Notes under the pieces: model-generated | Databases searched by the model: none | What the model was told of the DNA's origin: nothing | Seen by the model: only the letters and a program-made list of their open reading frames with translations | NCBI RefSeq assembly: GCF_029962835.1 | Contig: NC_080588.1 | Location: 16,076,001-16,140,000, forward strand | Direction: 5' to 3' | DNA: 64,000 nt | DNA from: Magnolia sinica | Lineage: Eukaryota; Streptophyta; Magnoliopsida; Magnoliales; Magnoliaceae | Shown: positions 36,186 through 47,817 of the stretch, piece after piece | Position numbering within the stretch: position 1 is the stretch's first letter | Layout: each line of letters opens with the position of its first letter | Program-made: the position numbers and the translations under genes

Positions 36186-37490
36186 ATGAGGCATGCAAGG
36201 TACAAGAGGTACCTAAGGCACACGAGTTGCCCGAACGACCTGAGCGGCCCCCGTTCCCCCACTTGAGGATCCTATTTTTCCACCCGAGGTTCTTATTCCA
36301 CCTCCCGTAGTTCCCCTTCCCCCGCTTGAGAATCCTGTTCCCGCACCCGAGGCTCCTGCAGATCTGGCACCTTCGTCAAGGACCAACGCAGTCCCTACCA
36401 TGCCAAATGATGCTGGTCAGTTACGGCAGATGATCAAGGCTTTGACCGCTGCCCTTTAGGGGTAGGGCAGGTGTCCTACCGAGACTCCAGAGTAGGCAGA
36501 GCAAGTGCACCCAAGCACCTTGTTACGAGAATTCCTTCGGCTCAATCCCTCGCGGTTCCAGGGTGAGCCTGATCCAACCACAGCAAAGAGGTGATGCTCC
36601 CGAGTGGAGAAGATGTTTGAGACATTACAATATACGACCCAGTAGTGGGTCACACTGGCAATGTATATTCTTGAGGGTGAGGCCTAGCACTAGTGGACCT
36701 CCGTTGCCCGCATCGTAGGAGCTGACTTCGTCTGGACATTGGAGGATTTCATTGACCGATTTGACCAACAGTACTTCCCTGACCACGTTCGATGGCAGTG
36801 AACATTAGAGTTCGAGACCTAGTGTAGGGAGACATGACCGTGGCTCAGTATACGACTCGTTTCGTGGTGTTATCGAGGTTCGTGCCATACTTGATCGACG
36901 ATAAGGAGAGGAAGGCCTGCCGTTTCGTGAACGGCTTGTGTAGTGGTATCTCAGGCCGTGTTATTGGGCATGAGCTCCCGATCTTCGAGGAGGTAGTGTG
37001 GAGGGCATAGTTTTATGAGACTGAGTGGGCCAGCACTCAGAGTGATCGAGGTCAGAGGAGAGACCTAAAGAGGAGGGCTCCCTTCAATGGTTTCCAGCAG
37101 AAGCACTGACAGCAGCAGAGGCACACGATCCACATAGCACCAGCGATACCTCCAGCACTACCTCAGAGGTAGTTCCCCGATGTTTGTTATGGATGTGGTG
37201 GGATAGGACACCGTAGGTGGGAGTGTCCTCGCCCGCAGCAGCAGCAGCCGTCAAGAGCACCACAGCCGCCTCCACTACAGCACAGCGATAGCAACCCCTA
37301 CCACCAAGCCCCCCACAGCAGCAGTAAAAGCACCAACCACCGAGACCACAGCAGCTGAGACAGTAGTTCCAGTCATAACAGTAGCAGAGACCTTAGAGGG
37401 GACAAGCACCTCCCGAGCCGGCTTAGGCTAGATTCTATACAGCTCAGTAGGACCCGCAGTCCTTTGGGGGAGTCATTAAGGGTATTCTAT
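36186..37490 (+). pseudogene. gag: Gypsy D gag, heavily decayed
   Basis: Translated pieces show a proline-rich start, the Gypsy gag core (FRGEPDP-like RFQGEPDP, a W-A-E-FVWTLEDF and YFPDH segment around 36540-36780), a PYLIDDKERKACRF region (36880-36930) and a CX2CX4HX4C knuckle (CYGCGGIGHRRWEC, 37185-37226) followed by Gln/Pro/Ser-rich sequence. Many stop codons, mostly TAG where glutamine would be expected, and at least one shift prevent translation. The start is uncertain. 36186 is simply the first ATG after the primer site that leads into this region. Confidence 0.7.
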
Positions 37491-38890
37491 CTGTCTCTGT
37501 ATGCATTACTCAAGTTCTGTTCGATTCTATTGCATCTCATTCTTTCATGTCCGAGGATTTCTGCCATTCGACTAGATTGCCGAAAGAGTTTACCCGTGAG
37601 GGATTGACCGTATCGACGCCCTTGGGGAAGACTATGGTGCCAAGCCAATGTTATTTATCTTGCCCCATCTTGATTGAGGAGACCTTCTTGCCCACCGATT
37701 TGTTCGTATTGCCGATGTCGGAGTTCAAACGTCATCTTGGGCATGGATTGTCTTGCCGAGTACCACGCCGTCTTGGACTGCTCCGCGAGGACAGTCACGT
37801 TCTATATACCTGGCTTTCCACAGTTCCAGTTCGTTGCCGAGCCCAGAGGAGAGTCGTTATCTTATTTAATGTCATGTACAGTAGAGGAGCTGGTCATAGT
37901 GGGCATTGAGCAGTTGTCAATGGCTTGTGATTTTCCTAATATGTTTCAGGAGATTCTGAGATTACCGCCCCGCCGACATATTGAGTTTCAGATTGATATT
38001 GTGCCGGGTACCACGCCTATCTTAAAGGCCCTGTATTGTATGACACCGATGGAGTTACGGAAGTTGCAGCAGCAGTTGGACAAGTTACGAGAGTTGGGAT
38101 TCATTTGTCCGAGCAGTTCGTCGTGGGGAGCACCGGTATTATTCGTCAGGAAGAAGGATGGCTCATTGAGGCTTTACGTGGATTACCGCGAGCTCAACCA
38201 GGTCACGATTAAGAAGAAGTCTCCGCTCCCAAGGATTAATGATTTGTTTGATCAGCTGCAGGGTGCACAGTTCTTCTCAAAGATTGACCTGCGTTTCGGT
38301 TATCATCAGATTCAGGTCCAAGAGGAGGACATTCCAAAGACAGCTTTCAGGACGCACTATGGTCACTTTGAGTTTCAGGTCATGTCTTTCGGACTGACCA
38401 ATGCGCCCGCAGTCTTCATGCAGTTGATGAACGAGGTTTTTCGACCTTATCTCGATTAGTTTGTTATGTTCTTCATCGATGACATTCTGATTTATACGAG
38501 GACTTGTGAGGACCACGAGCAACATTTAGAGATCACCTTATAGACCTTCCTTGCCCACCAGTTGTATGCGAAGCTAGATAAATGTAAATTTTGGTAGGAG
38601 GAGGTGAAGTTTCTCGGTCATGTAGTGACGAGGGAGGGTGTCGCAATAGACCCCTCGAAGATTGATATAGTGCGTCAATGGGGCTAGCCCACGAACACAT
38701 CCGAGATCTGCAGTTTTCTTGGTTTGGAGGGATATTATCGATGATTCATCGAGGGATTCTCCCGTATTGCAGCACCGCTGACCAGGTTGACCTGGAAGGG
38801 CGCAGAGTTTGTGTGGAGTGATGCATGTGAGTGACCATTTGTGGAGCTGAAGCACCACCTCACGTTAGCTCCTGTCCTCACTCTTCTCTT
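37491..38890 (+). pseudogene. pol: Gypsy D protease and reverse transcriptase, truncated
   Basis: The aspartic protease region runs 37500-37830, with its D-S-x-A-S-H-S-F start near 37525. A one-base frameshift at about 37733 separates SEF from VILGMD. Reverse transcriptase follows in the frame of 37674: the KKDGS-LR motif (38150), the FSKIDLR palm motif (38277), and the catalytic FIDD (38472-38483) just after a TAG stop at 38457. Further stops lie at 38595 and 38685. Homology ends near 38885 in the RT/RNase H linker and the sequence jumps to the polypurine region. RNase H, integrase and chromodomain, present in fragment F, are absent. Inactive. Confidence 0.88.
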
Positions 38891-38960
38891 TCATGATGTC
38901 ATGCTTTCTCTTCCCTTTCTTTATTCTGCGTGATAGTAAATTTCAAGGATGAAATTTTTA

Positions 38961-38975
38961 TTAGGAGGGGAGAGC
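38961..38975 (+). other. Gypsy D polypurine tract
   Basis: TTAGGAGGGGAGAGC abuts the 3' LTR start TGTCAGG. Confidence 0.8.
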
Positions 38976-40642
38976 TGTCAGGCCCATGTCCTAGTGTTCA
39001 TTCCATTCCATAGGGTTCCGCAGTCCTCTCGGTCAAATTTCAACAACCCTCGACCCGTAGATTGGATTTGCGCGCGACCCCGAGTCACATCTTATAATCC
39101 CGAGCCGTCTTGACCCGAGACCCACGCCATTGTGAACGCATCGTCACCACAGTTCCAACGCAGTGTCTTATGGACCAATTCGATGTCTAGATCATAAGTT
39201 GTGGGTCGTGCATAATTTCGGCCATTGATTGCATGATTGTGGGACCCACCTATCTTGATTACACACTTCCCTAGGTCATTATGAGGGTGACATCACCCCT
39301 ACACCTATCCACCCTACCTACCCTACCATAGCCACCCTAGTCCCTAACACTTAAATGATCATTTTTCTTCCCCATGAGCAAGCCTCTTACAAGTCATGAT
39401 GGCCCTACCATCATCATTGCCTAGAAACTATCTCTCTCTCCCTTTAATCTCTCTCTTCCTCCCTCTTTCTTCTTCATTCTCCATTGCTAGAGCTTGGGAC
39501 TCCAAGCAACTCTTAAAAAAATTTCAGCCCTTTGCAAACTCTCCATTCCCAAATCTAACCCTAAAAAATCAATCTCAACCCTTCAATCTCACTCCTTGGA
39601 GCATTAGAAGCCATTGGTGGAAGGAGTTCAAGAATCCTAGGTGGGCGCTTGTTTAGGATTAGATCCTTCCATCCTTTAATTTATTTTTAGTTTTCATTGC
39701 ATGGGACCATGTAGGACCCACCAATCAATGGTGGAGATCCTGCTTGGACTGTTGGATGTGGCCGATGGCCCATCCTTGATGCATGCATGATCCAGATAGG
39801 TCCATTCTCCATGGACCCCATCATGATGTTTTTTCTTTTAAATCCATGCCTTTAAGGGTCATATAGACCCCTCATTTGCATGGTGGGGATGACATCCCCA
39901 CCTTAGATTTTTATTTTGATTATGATGGGCCCATGCATGTATGGGACCCATCTTGATGTATACATGTGCATGGAGGAGCTCATAGTGGTGGAACTCCTCC
40001 CATCTCCGTCATCTCTCTCTTTCTGTCTTTTGATCCTTACATGATAACTGATATTCTGGATGTATAGCCCACCCATGCGGACCCCACTATGATGTATGTA
40101 TTTTATTCATGCCGTCCACCTGCATGGACCCCACCGGTGTACATATTTCATCCGGGCCATTCATCCGTTCGCTGGACATCCACATCCTTGGATGAAGGCG
40201 AAAGTATAAATATCAGCTTTATTCTAAAGACTGGTGGGTCCCACACATGTGGACCCACCCCTAAAGTATGCATTTCATCCATGCAGTCCACTGTCCACTG
40301 CTGGACGATGGGACCCATGTGATGAATGGGTTTTATCCCAGCCATCCGTCCAGTAGAGTTGGGATGGGACGGTGGATCCCACTACTGTAGATGTCAGCAG
40401 GATCTATGGGCCACCATAATGTATGTGTGTCTCTACCGTCCATCTATCCTGGACGTTGGGCCCATCCACATGTGTGGCACATGTAGGATGGGACCCACCT
40501 TGATGTATGTTATCTACATCCACACCGTCCATCTAATCTACCCCCCTAGACGGTGGGACTCTATAATGCATGTATTTTATGCATACCGTCCATCTATTTT
40601 GGGACATGGGGCCCACCCCACATGTGTGACACATGTGGGGGT

Positions 40643-41240
40643 GGGACCCACCTTGATGTATATGCTCTATATCCACCCGTCCATCTAGACGAGTGACGTG
40701 AGGCCATCATGATGTATTGTTATATCCAATTGTCCATCCACTTGAGGATGTGAACCCCACTTGAATGTATGTGGTTCTCCAACCGTCCATCTGTCCAGGG
40801 TGGTGTGGGAACCTGCCCTAATGTATGTATTCACCACGCCGCCCATCAGCATGTGGGGCACACCTTGATGAATGTGTTTCAACCACGATGTCCGTCTATT
40901 TTGTTAAATCATGGGTTGCCCCATCAGGCCCGCTTGATATATTGGGACCCACCTTGATGTATATGCTTTACATCCACCCATCCATCTGGACAAGTGGTGT
41001 GAGGCCATCATGATGTATTGTTATATCCAACCGTCTATCCTCTTGAGGACGTGGACCCCACTTGAATGTATGTGGTTCTCTAGCCGTCCATCTGTCCAGG
41101 GTGGTGTGGGAACCCGCCGTGATGTATGTATTCACCACGCCGCCCATCAGCATGTGGGGTGCACCATGATGAATGTGTTTCAACCACACTGTCCATTTGT
41201 TTTGTTAAACCATGGGTTGCCCCATCAGGCCCGCTTGATA
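40643..41240. repeat. Two-copy ~301-bp tandem duplication in the 3' LTR of D
   Basis: GGGACCCACCTTGATGTATA at 40643 restarts at 40944 and the following ~300 bases are repeated with a few changes. The 5' LTR has a single copy (33730-34030). Confidence 0.88.
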
Positions 41241-42859
41241 TATATGAGGCCCATTGTGTAGTATTGAGGCCCAGAAATTAGGCCCATGTGATGTATTTAT
41301 GGCCTTTTGAATGAGGCCCAATGAGATGTATTTGCAGCCCATTTCATGAGGCCCTTGTGAGTGGCCCAATATGATATATTTTTGGCCCTTTGTGTGAGGC
41401 CTATCGTGATGTATATTGGTCTCCTATGTGCGGCTAATGGGATGTCTATTGCGCCCTTATGTAAGGCCATGGGCCCAATGTGTTAGGTTCTATGTGGGTC
41501 ACTCCTTGGGAGCAATGTTGGTTAAATGTCCACATTGATGGGCAATGATAGTTAAATGTCCACATTGTGACCTTCCCTTAGGCCTTGTCAGGCCCATTCT
41601 CATTCGTCTCTATGTGGGTTAACCCAAATCGATGGGCCCCATTAATATTACATGACCCTTCTATTCTTTTGGGCTAACCCAAAATGTTGGGCCCCCATTG
41701 GTTGCTTGTAGGATTATAAATAGGCCACCTAGACGTAACCTTGATACGAGGAGAGTTCATCCTCACTGTAGAAGAAGGAATCCGTGTTATCGGAATTAGT
41801 ATATCTACAATCACGGAATGACCCTCCATTTTATGGATCTGTTGTCCATCTATGGACCCCGCCTTACATATAGGCTGATTATTGAGGCCGATTATCGATG
41901 TCGATTATCGATGTCGGTTATTGATGCTAGTTATCGATACCGATTATGAGTATGTGGCAGCATAGCATTATGATACATGCCCATACGCATCATCTGCATG
42001 CTTGATATGAGATATGGTTGATCATTGCATATATCATTGGGCAGGTTGTTTAAGGGATTCTCTGATAGATGGGATTGTCTCACATGAGTGCATGATATAC
42101 GTAGGATTGATGCATGATTGGACTGTGTGACTCATGCATCTTACATTGTATGATTATGATTACTGAACGCCCTAACGGCATCAAGGCTGTAGCCTCCGCA
42201 GATATAGCGTGGGTGACAGGATATCGGAAATACTATTTAAGCACGGAGGCACGTAGGATGTCCCAGGGTGAAAGTCCCTAAACCCTTATGCTACTATAGA
42301 GGATGCTCCAATGCCTAGACCGAGTGGATGTATGAGCACATGAGGGTCGAATACCAGGAGACCGTATCTCCCACTGTGTCGTGGTCGGTTGGAAGGGAGT
42401 GTGACCTTACCCACTTGAGTGAGGGGGAAATATGTAGGTTGAGTCTGACCAGCTTAAGGAATGGGTCCACTATCGATGAGCCGTGCCCGACATTGGCAGG
42501 CAGATAATGAGGTCTCTTTAACTTACCCAGTTGTGCGCTCGGATAGGGGCGATAAGCTGGCATAGAGTGTAATAGACCCCGGTGATATCCCAAAGATGAG
42601 TTGTATGATTATGTGGATTCCGATGAAGATTGGTATGTTTGAGTTGCATCTTGCATCGCATGGCCTTGGTATGGCCGATAGCATTCATGCTTTGCATCGC
42701 ATCATAGCCTTAGTGTGACCGATAGTATTTATATCTTGTATTGCATAACCTTGGTACAACTATTAGCATTCATGGATTCACCAGCATATTTCGCATTACT
42801 CTGATATTGCACCCTAAGCACGCTTATATTACACACACACTTTCACCACCCTCTAAGCT

Positions 42860-42867
42860 TTATATAA
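42860..42867 (+). promoter_or_regulatory. Candidate LTR core promoter (TATA) in the 3' LTR of D
   Basis: TTATATAA in the same conserved context as at 35628. Confidence 0.45.
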
Positions 42868-43433
42868 GTGTATACATGATAAATGCGTGTAGGTGACACG
42901 AAGACGTGTCGTAGCTGAGAAGGAGAGTACCACAGAGCTTCGGGAGTTTTTGGTTATTATCACCATTGTATTTTCCTTTATGCGCATTGTATTTCAAAGT
43001 TTTTTATCATAGTTGATTTTGTGATGGTGTTCTTATTGTTATTGTTTGTGGGTTATGTTATGGTTGTCCTTATTGTGAAATAATCTTATGCTAAAAATCC
43101 TCCTTATAGGATCCCAGGATCGGAACCAGGTGTATGGGTGCTGGAAGCCAAGAATGGGGTACGACGGAGGCTGTCGGCACCGGATTCGACGATCGGGAAT
43201 TTTGTAAGCCCGGTTTCCAAGTTTAGGGCATGACGCGTGGTCAATTGGAAGGGGGTGTGGCCTTATCCACCTGAGTGAGGGGGCTGAAGCTAGACTGAGT
43301 TTGACCAGCTCATAAATGGGTCCACTACTGATGAGCCAAATATATATATTGGCTGACTACTGGCCAAACGGGTAGTGAAGTCTCTTCCACTCACTTGGCT
43401 GCACGGCTAGGAAAGCAGTAGCCAGTGTAGAGT

Positions 43434-46400
43434 TGTAACACCTCGTACTTTCCAGTACTCAAGTGTTACCATTTAATGTAATTTAATATAAACACAAAAA
43501 AAAATACGACCTAAATATATATACTGTGAAATGTTATTTATATATTTTATAAATATTTAAAGTTTCATATTAAAATGATATGTAACTATAACCTATATTA
43601 TATACATATACTTACAACATTATTAATGTAAATTACAAACTATAGAAATTGTAATACATAAAATATACTGGAAAAATTTATTATGAATATCATATTTCAA
43701 ACAATTTAATGACTTGTATAAAGTTTAAAAACCTAACACATATATGACCATACAAATAATAATATATATTTATTAATCTCTGCTTACTGATATTCATAAA
43801 ATTTATATATTAACAATTTGTGATAATATAAATTATAAATGACAAAATATATAAAGGAAAATAATAATAATAATAATAATAATAATAGTAATAGTAAACA
43901 TTAAAACTTATTCTAGTCATAGCATGCAATATTCTAAATCTATAGTGTAGGTGGTCCCGGTTGCCTGAATAAATCCCTTAGACCTTTTTAATCGTTGTCG
44001 TTCAAATTCGATATGATCCGACCGTTGGATTGGCAGGAATCCACCAATACGACCCAAATCGAGTTATGGGCCCCACCTAGACCTTGGATCTGCCTCATAT
44101 TTGGTCTAAGGCCCTAACTGGACCCTTAGAACCTAATGGGCGGTGTGGATTTCATCAAATCCACTTGTGGAACCCACATTTCCTTGCACATGTACACAGT
44201 GCAGGAGCACCCGCCGTGCACCGGACTTGCAAGCTCGGTCAAGCACAGCTGACCCGATGAAGCCTAAAGAGGAAATCTCCTCTTCTTTCGTTCTCTGTCA
44301 GCAAAATGAGTAACACCTGTTTGATTGATCCACGGGCCACCATGGTCATTTGATCGGAAAATCCAAACCGTCCATCGTGTTGACAACGTGGGGCTGACCA
44401 AAACTCAACTGTCACGGTAGATTTTCCTACACATGTGGATGCACTATCTTCACTACAAATCGGCCCTACAAACACAAATTGCTAAAAATGGAAACCTGCC
44501 ATTTCTCCATCCGTATGCCATGAGGGCGATCCGCGTGCTTGCTTCCCTTTGCATCTCCACCGTTCAAAACGGGAAAATCTTAGTCGTCCAAACCCGGTTT
44601 TCACCTCAGCAAAATAAAACCACACCTGGTTTTGCTAAAAGCAACTATAATAGCACATGGTTTCTACCAGACCTCATCCGAGCCCTTTGCTTACCATCCA
44701 ATGGTCCAGAAGCATTAGGGCAAACCATAAGAATGGGAGAGAACCGAGCAAACACCTCCTCATCCGTTTCTTGTAGCCGCAACCAAAAAACCGACGGTTT
44801 CCCTCCAACCTTCGAACCCACCAAGAAAACATTGTTAAAGCTCCACTCCGACTATGCCCCAAGCTCCATTACACCCCTAGAAATTTTCCCATGCTGTCGG
44901 AATGGAGAAAGAATCATCAGAAACAGATCTGCCATTGGAGCTGTCTCCTTCTTCCTCATTTGAGCCATACCAAACCGAGTCGATTCGGGTCGAATCTAGG
45001 GTCTCATGACTCCGCTGGACCTGCAGCAGGAAAAATAAGAAGAAGAAAAGAAAAGAAGAGAAGGGAGAGAGAGAGAGAGAGAGGGAGCGTCCGCCACTGT
45101 GGCAGCTACCCAAACTGAGCTGAGTCAGCTGGGTCGGGTGGTGAGTATCGGCCCTGGCTCAGTTCGATTTTTACTAAGGTTTTCCAACTAAATCAGGAAG
45201 AGAAGTAGGGGGAGAGATAGGAAGAAAAGAGAAAGAAAAGATGGAGAAGAAGGTTAGAGAGAGTGTTGTAGCGGTGCAGCTGCACCATGCACCGTTCAAC
45301 CACCGTGCTTGCTGACTTGAGCCAGTCCAAGGTGAGTTCCCAACGAGTCAAGCCCAGTTGACGGGTTTTGTTGGTTGACTTGGCTGAAGCGAGTCTAGCC
45401 GAGTCGAGTTGAGTTTGGCATGATCCAGACTTTTGCTGGATTTCCAACATGTGGAAGGAGAGGGAAGAAGGAAAGGAAGAAAGAAAAGAGAGGGAAAGGA
45501 GGAGGATAATAGAGAAGAAGAAGAGATGGTGTGGGACATCTCCTCTTGGTGTAGTTGCCGAGTCGACTCAGTCCACATAAGTTGAGTCAAGGTGCTGGCT
45601 GAGTTGGGAAGCACGACAAGATAAGTCCACCTTCTCCTTCCAGATTTAAATGATTTCAATTACAATTCATATCATTAGATAGTAGTGTTTTATTTTACCA
45701 TTATTAAGTATCACTATTGTTAGGATCATTAATAGCACATATGATTAACCATTAGTAAAATGCCTATACTGGTTAATACATACAGATTTCCATGATTAAA
45801 TAAGAGTGTCTTGCTCTTCATTCTTAATTATTATCATCAATAGTAGATCTTAGTATTTATTATTATCATTAGAGTTACTATAATTATTACAATTATTAAA
45901 TGTGGCTAACCATTGATAGGTTAATTTTGCTAAGTATTGGTTATTATAGATATTAGATATTAACATTAATCATGTTATTCTTATTTTGTCATTGTAGGTT
46001 ATTGATAATAAGATTAACATTATTAGTATTAATAGGCAGTTATTATTTATTTTTACTTCATTATAATATTATTTTAATTAGGTGTGTTGAACTTCAAACC
46101 CTAAACCAAAGTAAAAGATTATATTAATGAATAGAACCCTAAATCTAAATGATCCAAACCATAGGTCATGATCCTAACCATAAATAACATATGAAACTTA
46201 GATCTAACCATACAAAATTTATAATTCATGATAGGATTTGACTCTAAGGGTGCACATACCTCCTAACGACATAAGTAAGTGATCCTATACGTCAGGTGAT
46301 GATTCTTCCCCTTGAGCTTTCGATCTTCTCATTAGCTTAAGTTATAGTTTTTATTAAAAATTATAATTGATATCTCTCTCTTATAATCACATGTGTTAGC

Positions 46401-47817
46401 TGGTAGAAATTGAATTGCTATATTACCTGCTTAATGTTCATCCTGTATATTTGTTCGTGCTTGTGGATTATTTATGTATTGCTTATGGACTTTAAACTAG
46501 TACAATAGTGGGAAACCCCCACCTATAAATGTACACCCATAATTGGGATGTAACTTGACTGGTTGTGATTAAAATGGACCTTCGACTTAGTGGTTATTGA
46601 GTGGTGGTCTAAATAGATCATTAATATGGGCCTACCATCCAGGGTTGTTGTGTCCAATAGTTTTCAAGGATAGTCTTTTATCGCATGGTTTTGATACTCG
46701 CCCTATGAGGCCTATTTTGATAATTGCCCTATGTGGCTTGTTTGATATCGCCCTATGTGGCTTTGTTCTGGTATTTTTCCTATATGGGTTTGATGTTTTA
46801 TACTATGTAACCATGCGATAGTAAGCCCCATATACTGTAATATGATTGGCCACTAGTTGATAGGTTTTCATTAAACATCCCAAGATGGTAGCCTCATGGG
46901 CCGAGGATGGTAGTCATGGGATACTATGCCCGATCCGTTGGCCTACGCTGGGCCCTGCGCTCCCCGTAGTGACCGTGAGCTTATTCTAAAATGGCTGATT
47001 ATAATTGGACGAATAATGGACTGGCAAATCATGCACGCATAGCATACTATGACGGCTGGAATCATTATGCCCATACGATTACGCCGCGTGTTGCGCTAAT
47101 GACCAGCCGATCGATTTATGATGATGACTTGGATCACTCATGCCCATATGATTACGCCGCATGTTACACTGATGGCCAGTCACATCCTTAGGTGACGACC
47201 CCATTGCCTGTCTGGATGTTTTTCCTAGGGCACCGACCATCCGAATGGTTTACCCAGGTTGATGATTGCATTCATGCATCCATGCACCTAATAAGACTGC
47301 ATTTACTCTATTTTGGTTGTCTGGATGTTTTACATCATTTCTTACCGAATGCGGCGGTGTGTAATCTTGAGGGGAATTCACACTGAGTTGGCTACTCATC
47401 CATCAAATATACAACCGTACAGGTAGTACAGGTGGCTTTAATGATATGTATGTTTAGACTTGATGAGGAGTAGGGTACGATCGCCAAAGATGCATGGCTG
47501 TATTTACCTGGAGGAGCTGCGTGATCTTGTGGCTTATATTTATATGCTTTCCACTATTCTTCATGTATTAAATTCTTGTAAATTTTGTACTTATTAAATT
47601 CAGAGACATTGGTTTGTATAAGTCATTATGGGCAGCTTCTTGTAAATTTGAATGATAATGAAATTTTCCTTTATGTTGATTTGTCCACACTACGCTCATT
47701 TGCTTACTCTGATGAAAGAAAAAAATGTACACTCGAATTTGACCTCCTTTAAAGCTAACACTCGGGTTTTTGGGACACGGGTCATATACTCAGGTCCTAA
47801 AAATTTGGGGCGTTACA
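43434..47817 (+). mobile_element. Solo LTR E (4384 bp) of a second long-LTR family
   Basis: Begins TGTAACACCTCG and ends TTGGGGCGTTACA, with inverted termini TGTAAC/GTTACA and a perfect 5-bp duplication AGAGT (43429-43433 and 47818-47822). The inside has no primer site, polypurine tract or retroviral domain, so this is a solo LTR. It is AT-rich in its first 500 bases, contains an (AAT)n run (43861-43887), GA-rich stretches (45063-45082, 45440-45520) and a T-rich 3' half. Its ending, with CTCAGGTCCTAAAAATTTGG ahead of the terminus, is Gypsy-like. A 176-codon frame at 44433-44963 shows no domain and is taken as chance. Confidence 0.88.

Larger units (their letters stand above)
31984..43235 (+). 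mobile_element. Ty3/Gypsy retrotransposon D with ~4-kb LTRs and a deleted pol
   Basis: LTRs 31984-36003 and 38976-43235 flank a ~3.0 kb interior. The 5-bp duplication CGTGG is perfect (31979-31983 and 43236-43240). A tRNA-Met type primer site follows the 5' LTR and a polypurine tract precedes the 3' LTR. The interior has decayed gag, protease and reverse transcriptase, then stops short: RNase H, integrase and chromodomain are missing. It is inserted in LTR B, an older member of its own family. Close relatedness to fragment F, which carries a chromodomain, points to the Tekay/Del chromovirus lineage. Confidence 0.9.
38976..43235 (+). repeat. 3' LTR of Gypsy element D (4260 bp)
   Basis: Begins TGTCAGGCCC and ends TTTAGGGCATGACG, so the canonical terminal CA has become CG. 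It is colinear with the 5' LTR. It differs mainly by a ~301-bp tandem duplication (40643-41240) and by lacking a stretch found at ~33010-33150 of the 5' LTR. The TATA block is at 42860. Confidence 0.9.

Noticed and set aside
36213-36401. Gly/Ser/Thr-rich minus-strand frame
   Set aside because: Antisense shadow of the proline-rich gag start of element D.
44433-44963. 176-codon plus-strand open frame
   Set aside because: Lies inside solo LTR E, has no recognisable domain, and overlaps open frames on the other strand. A chance frame.
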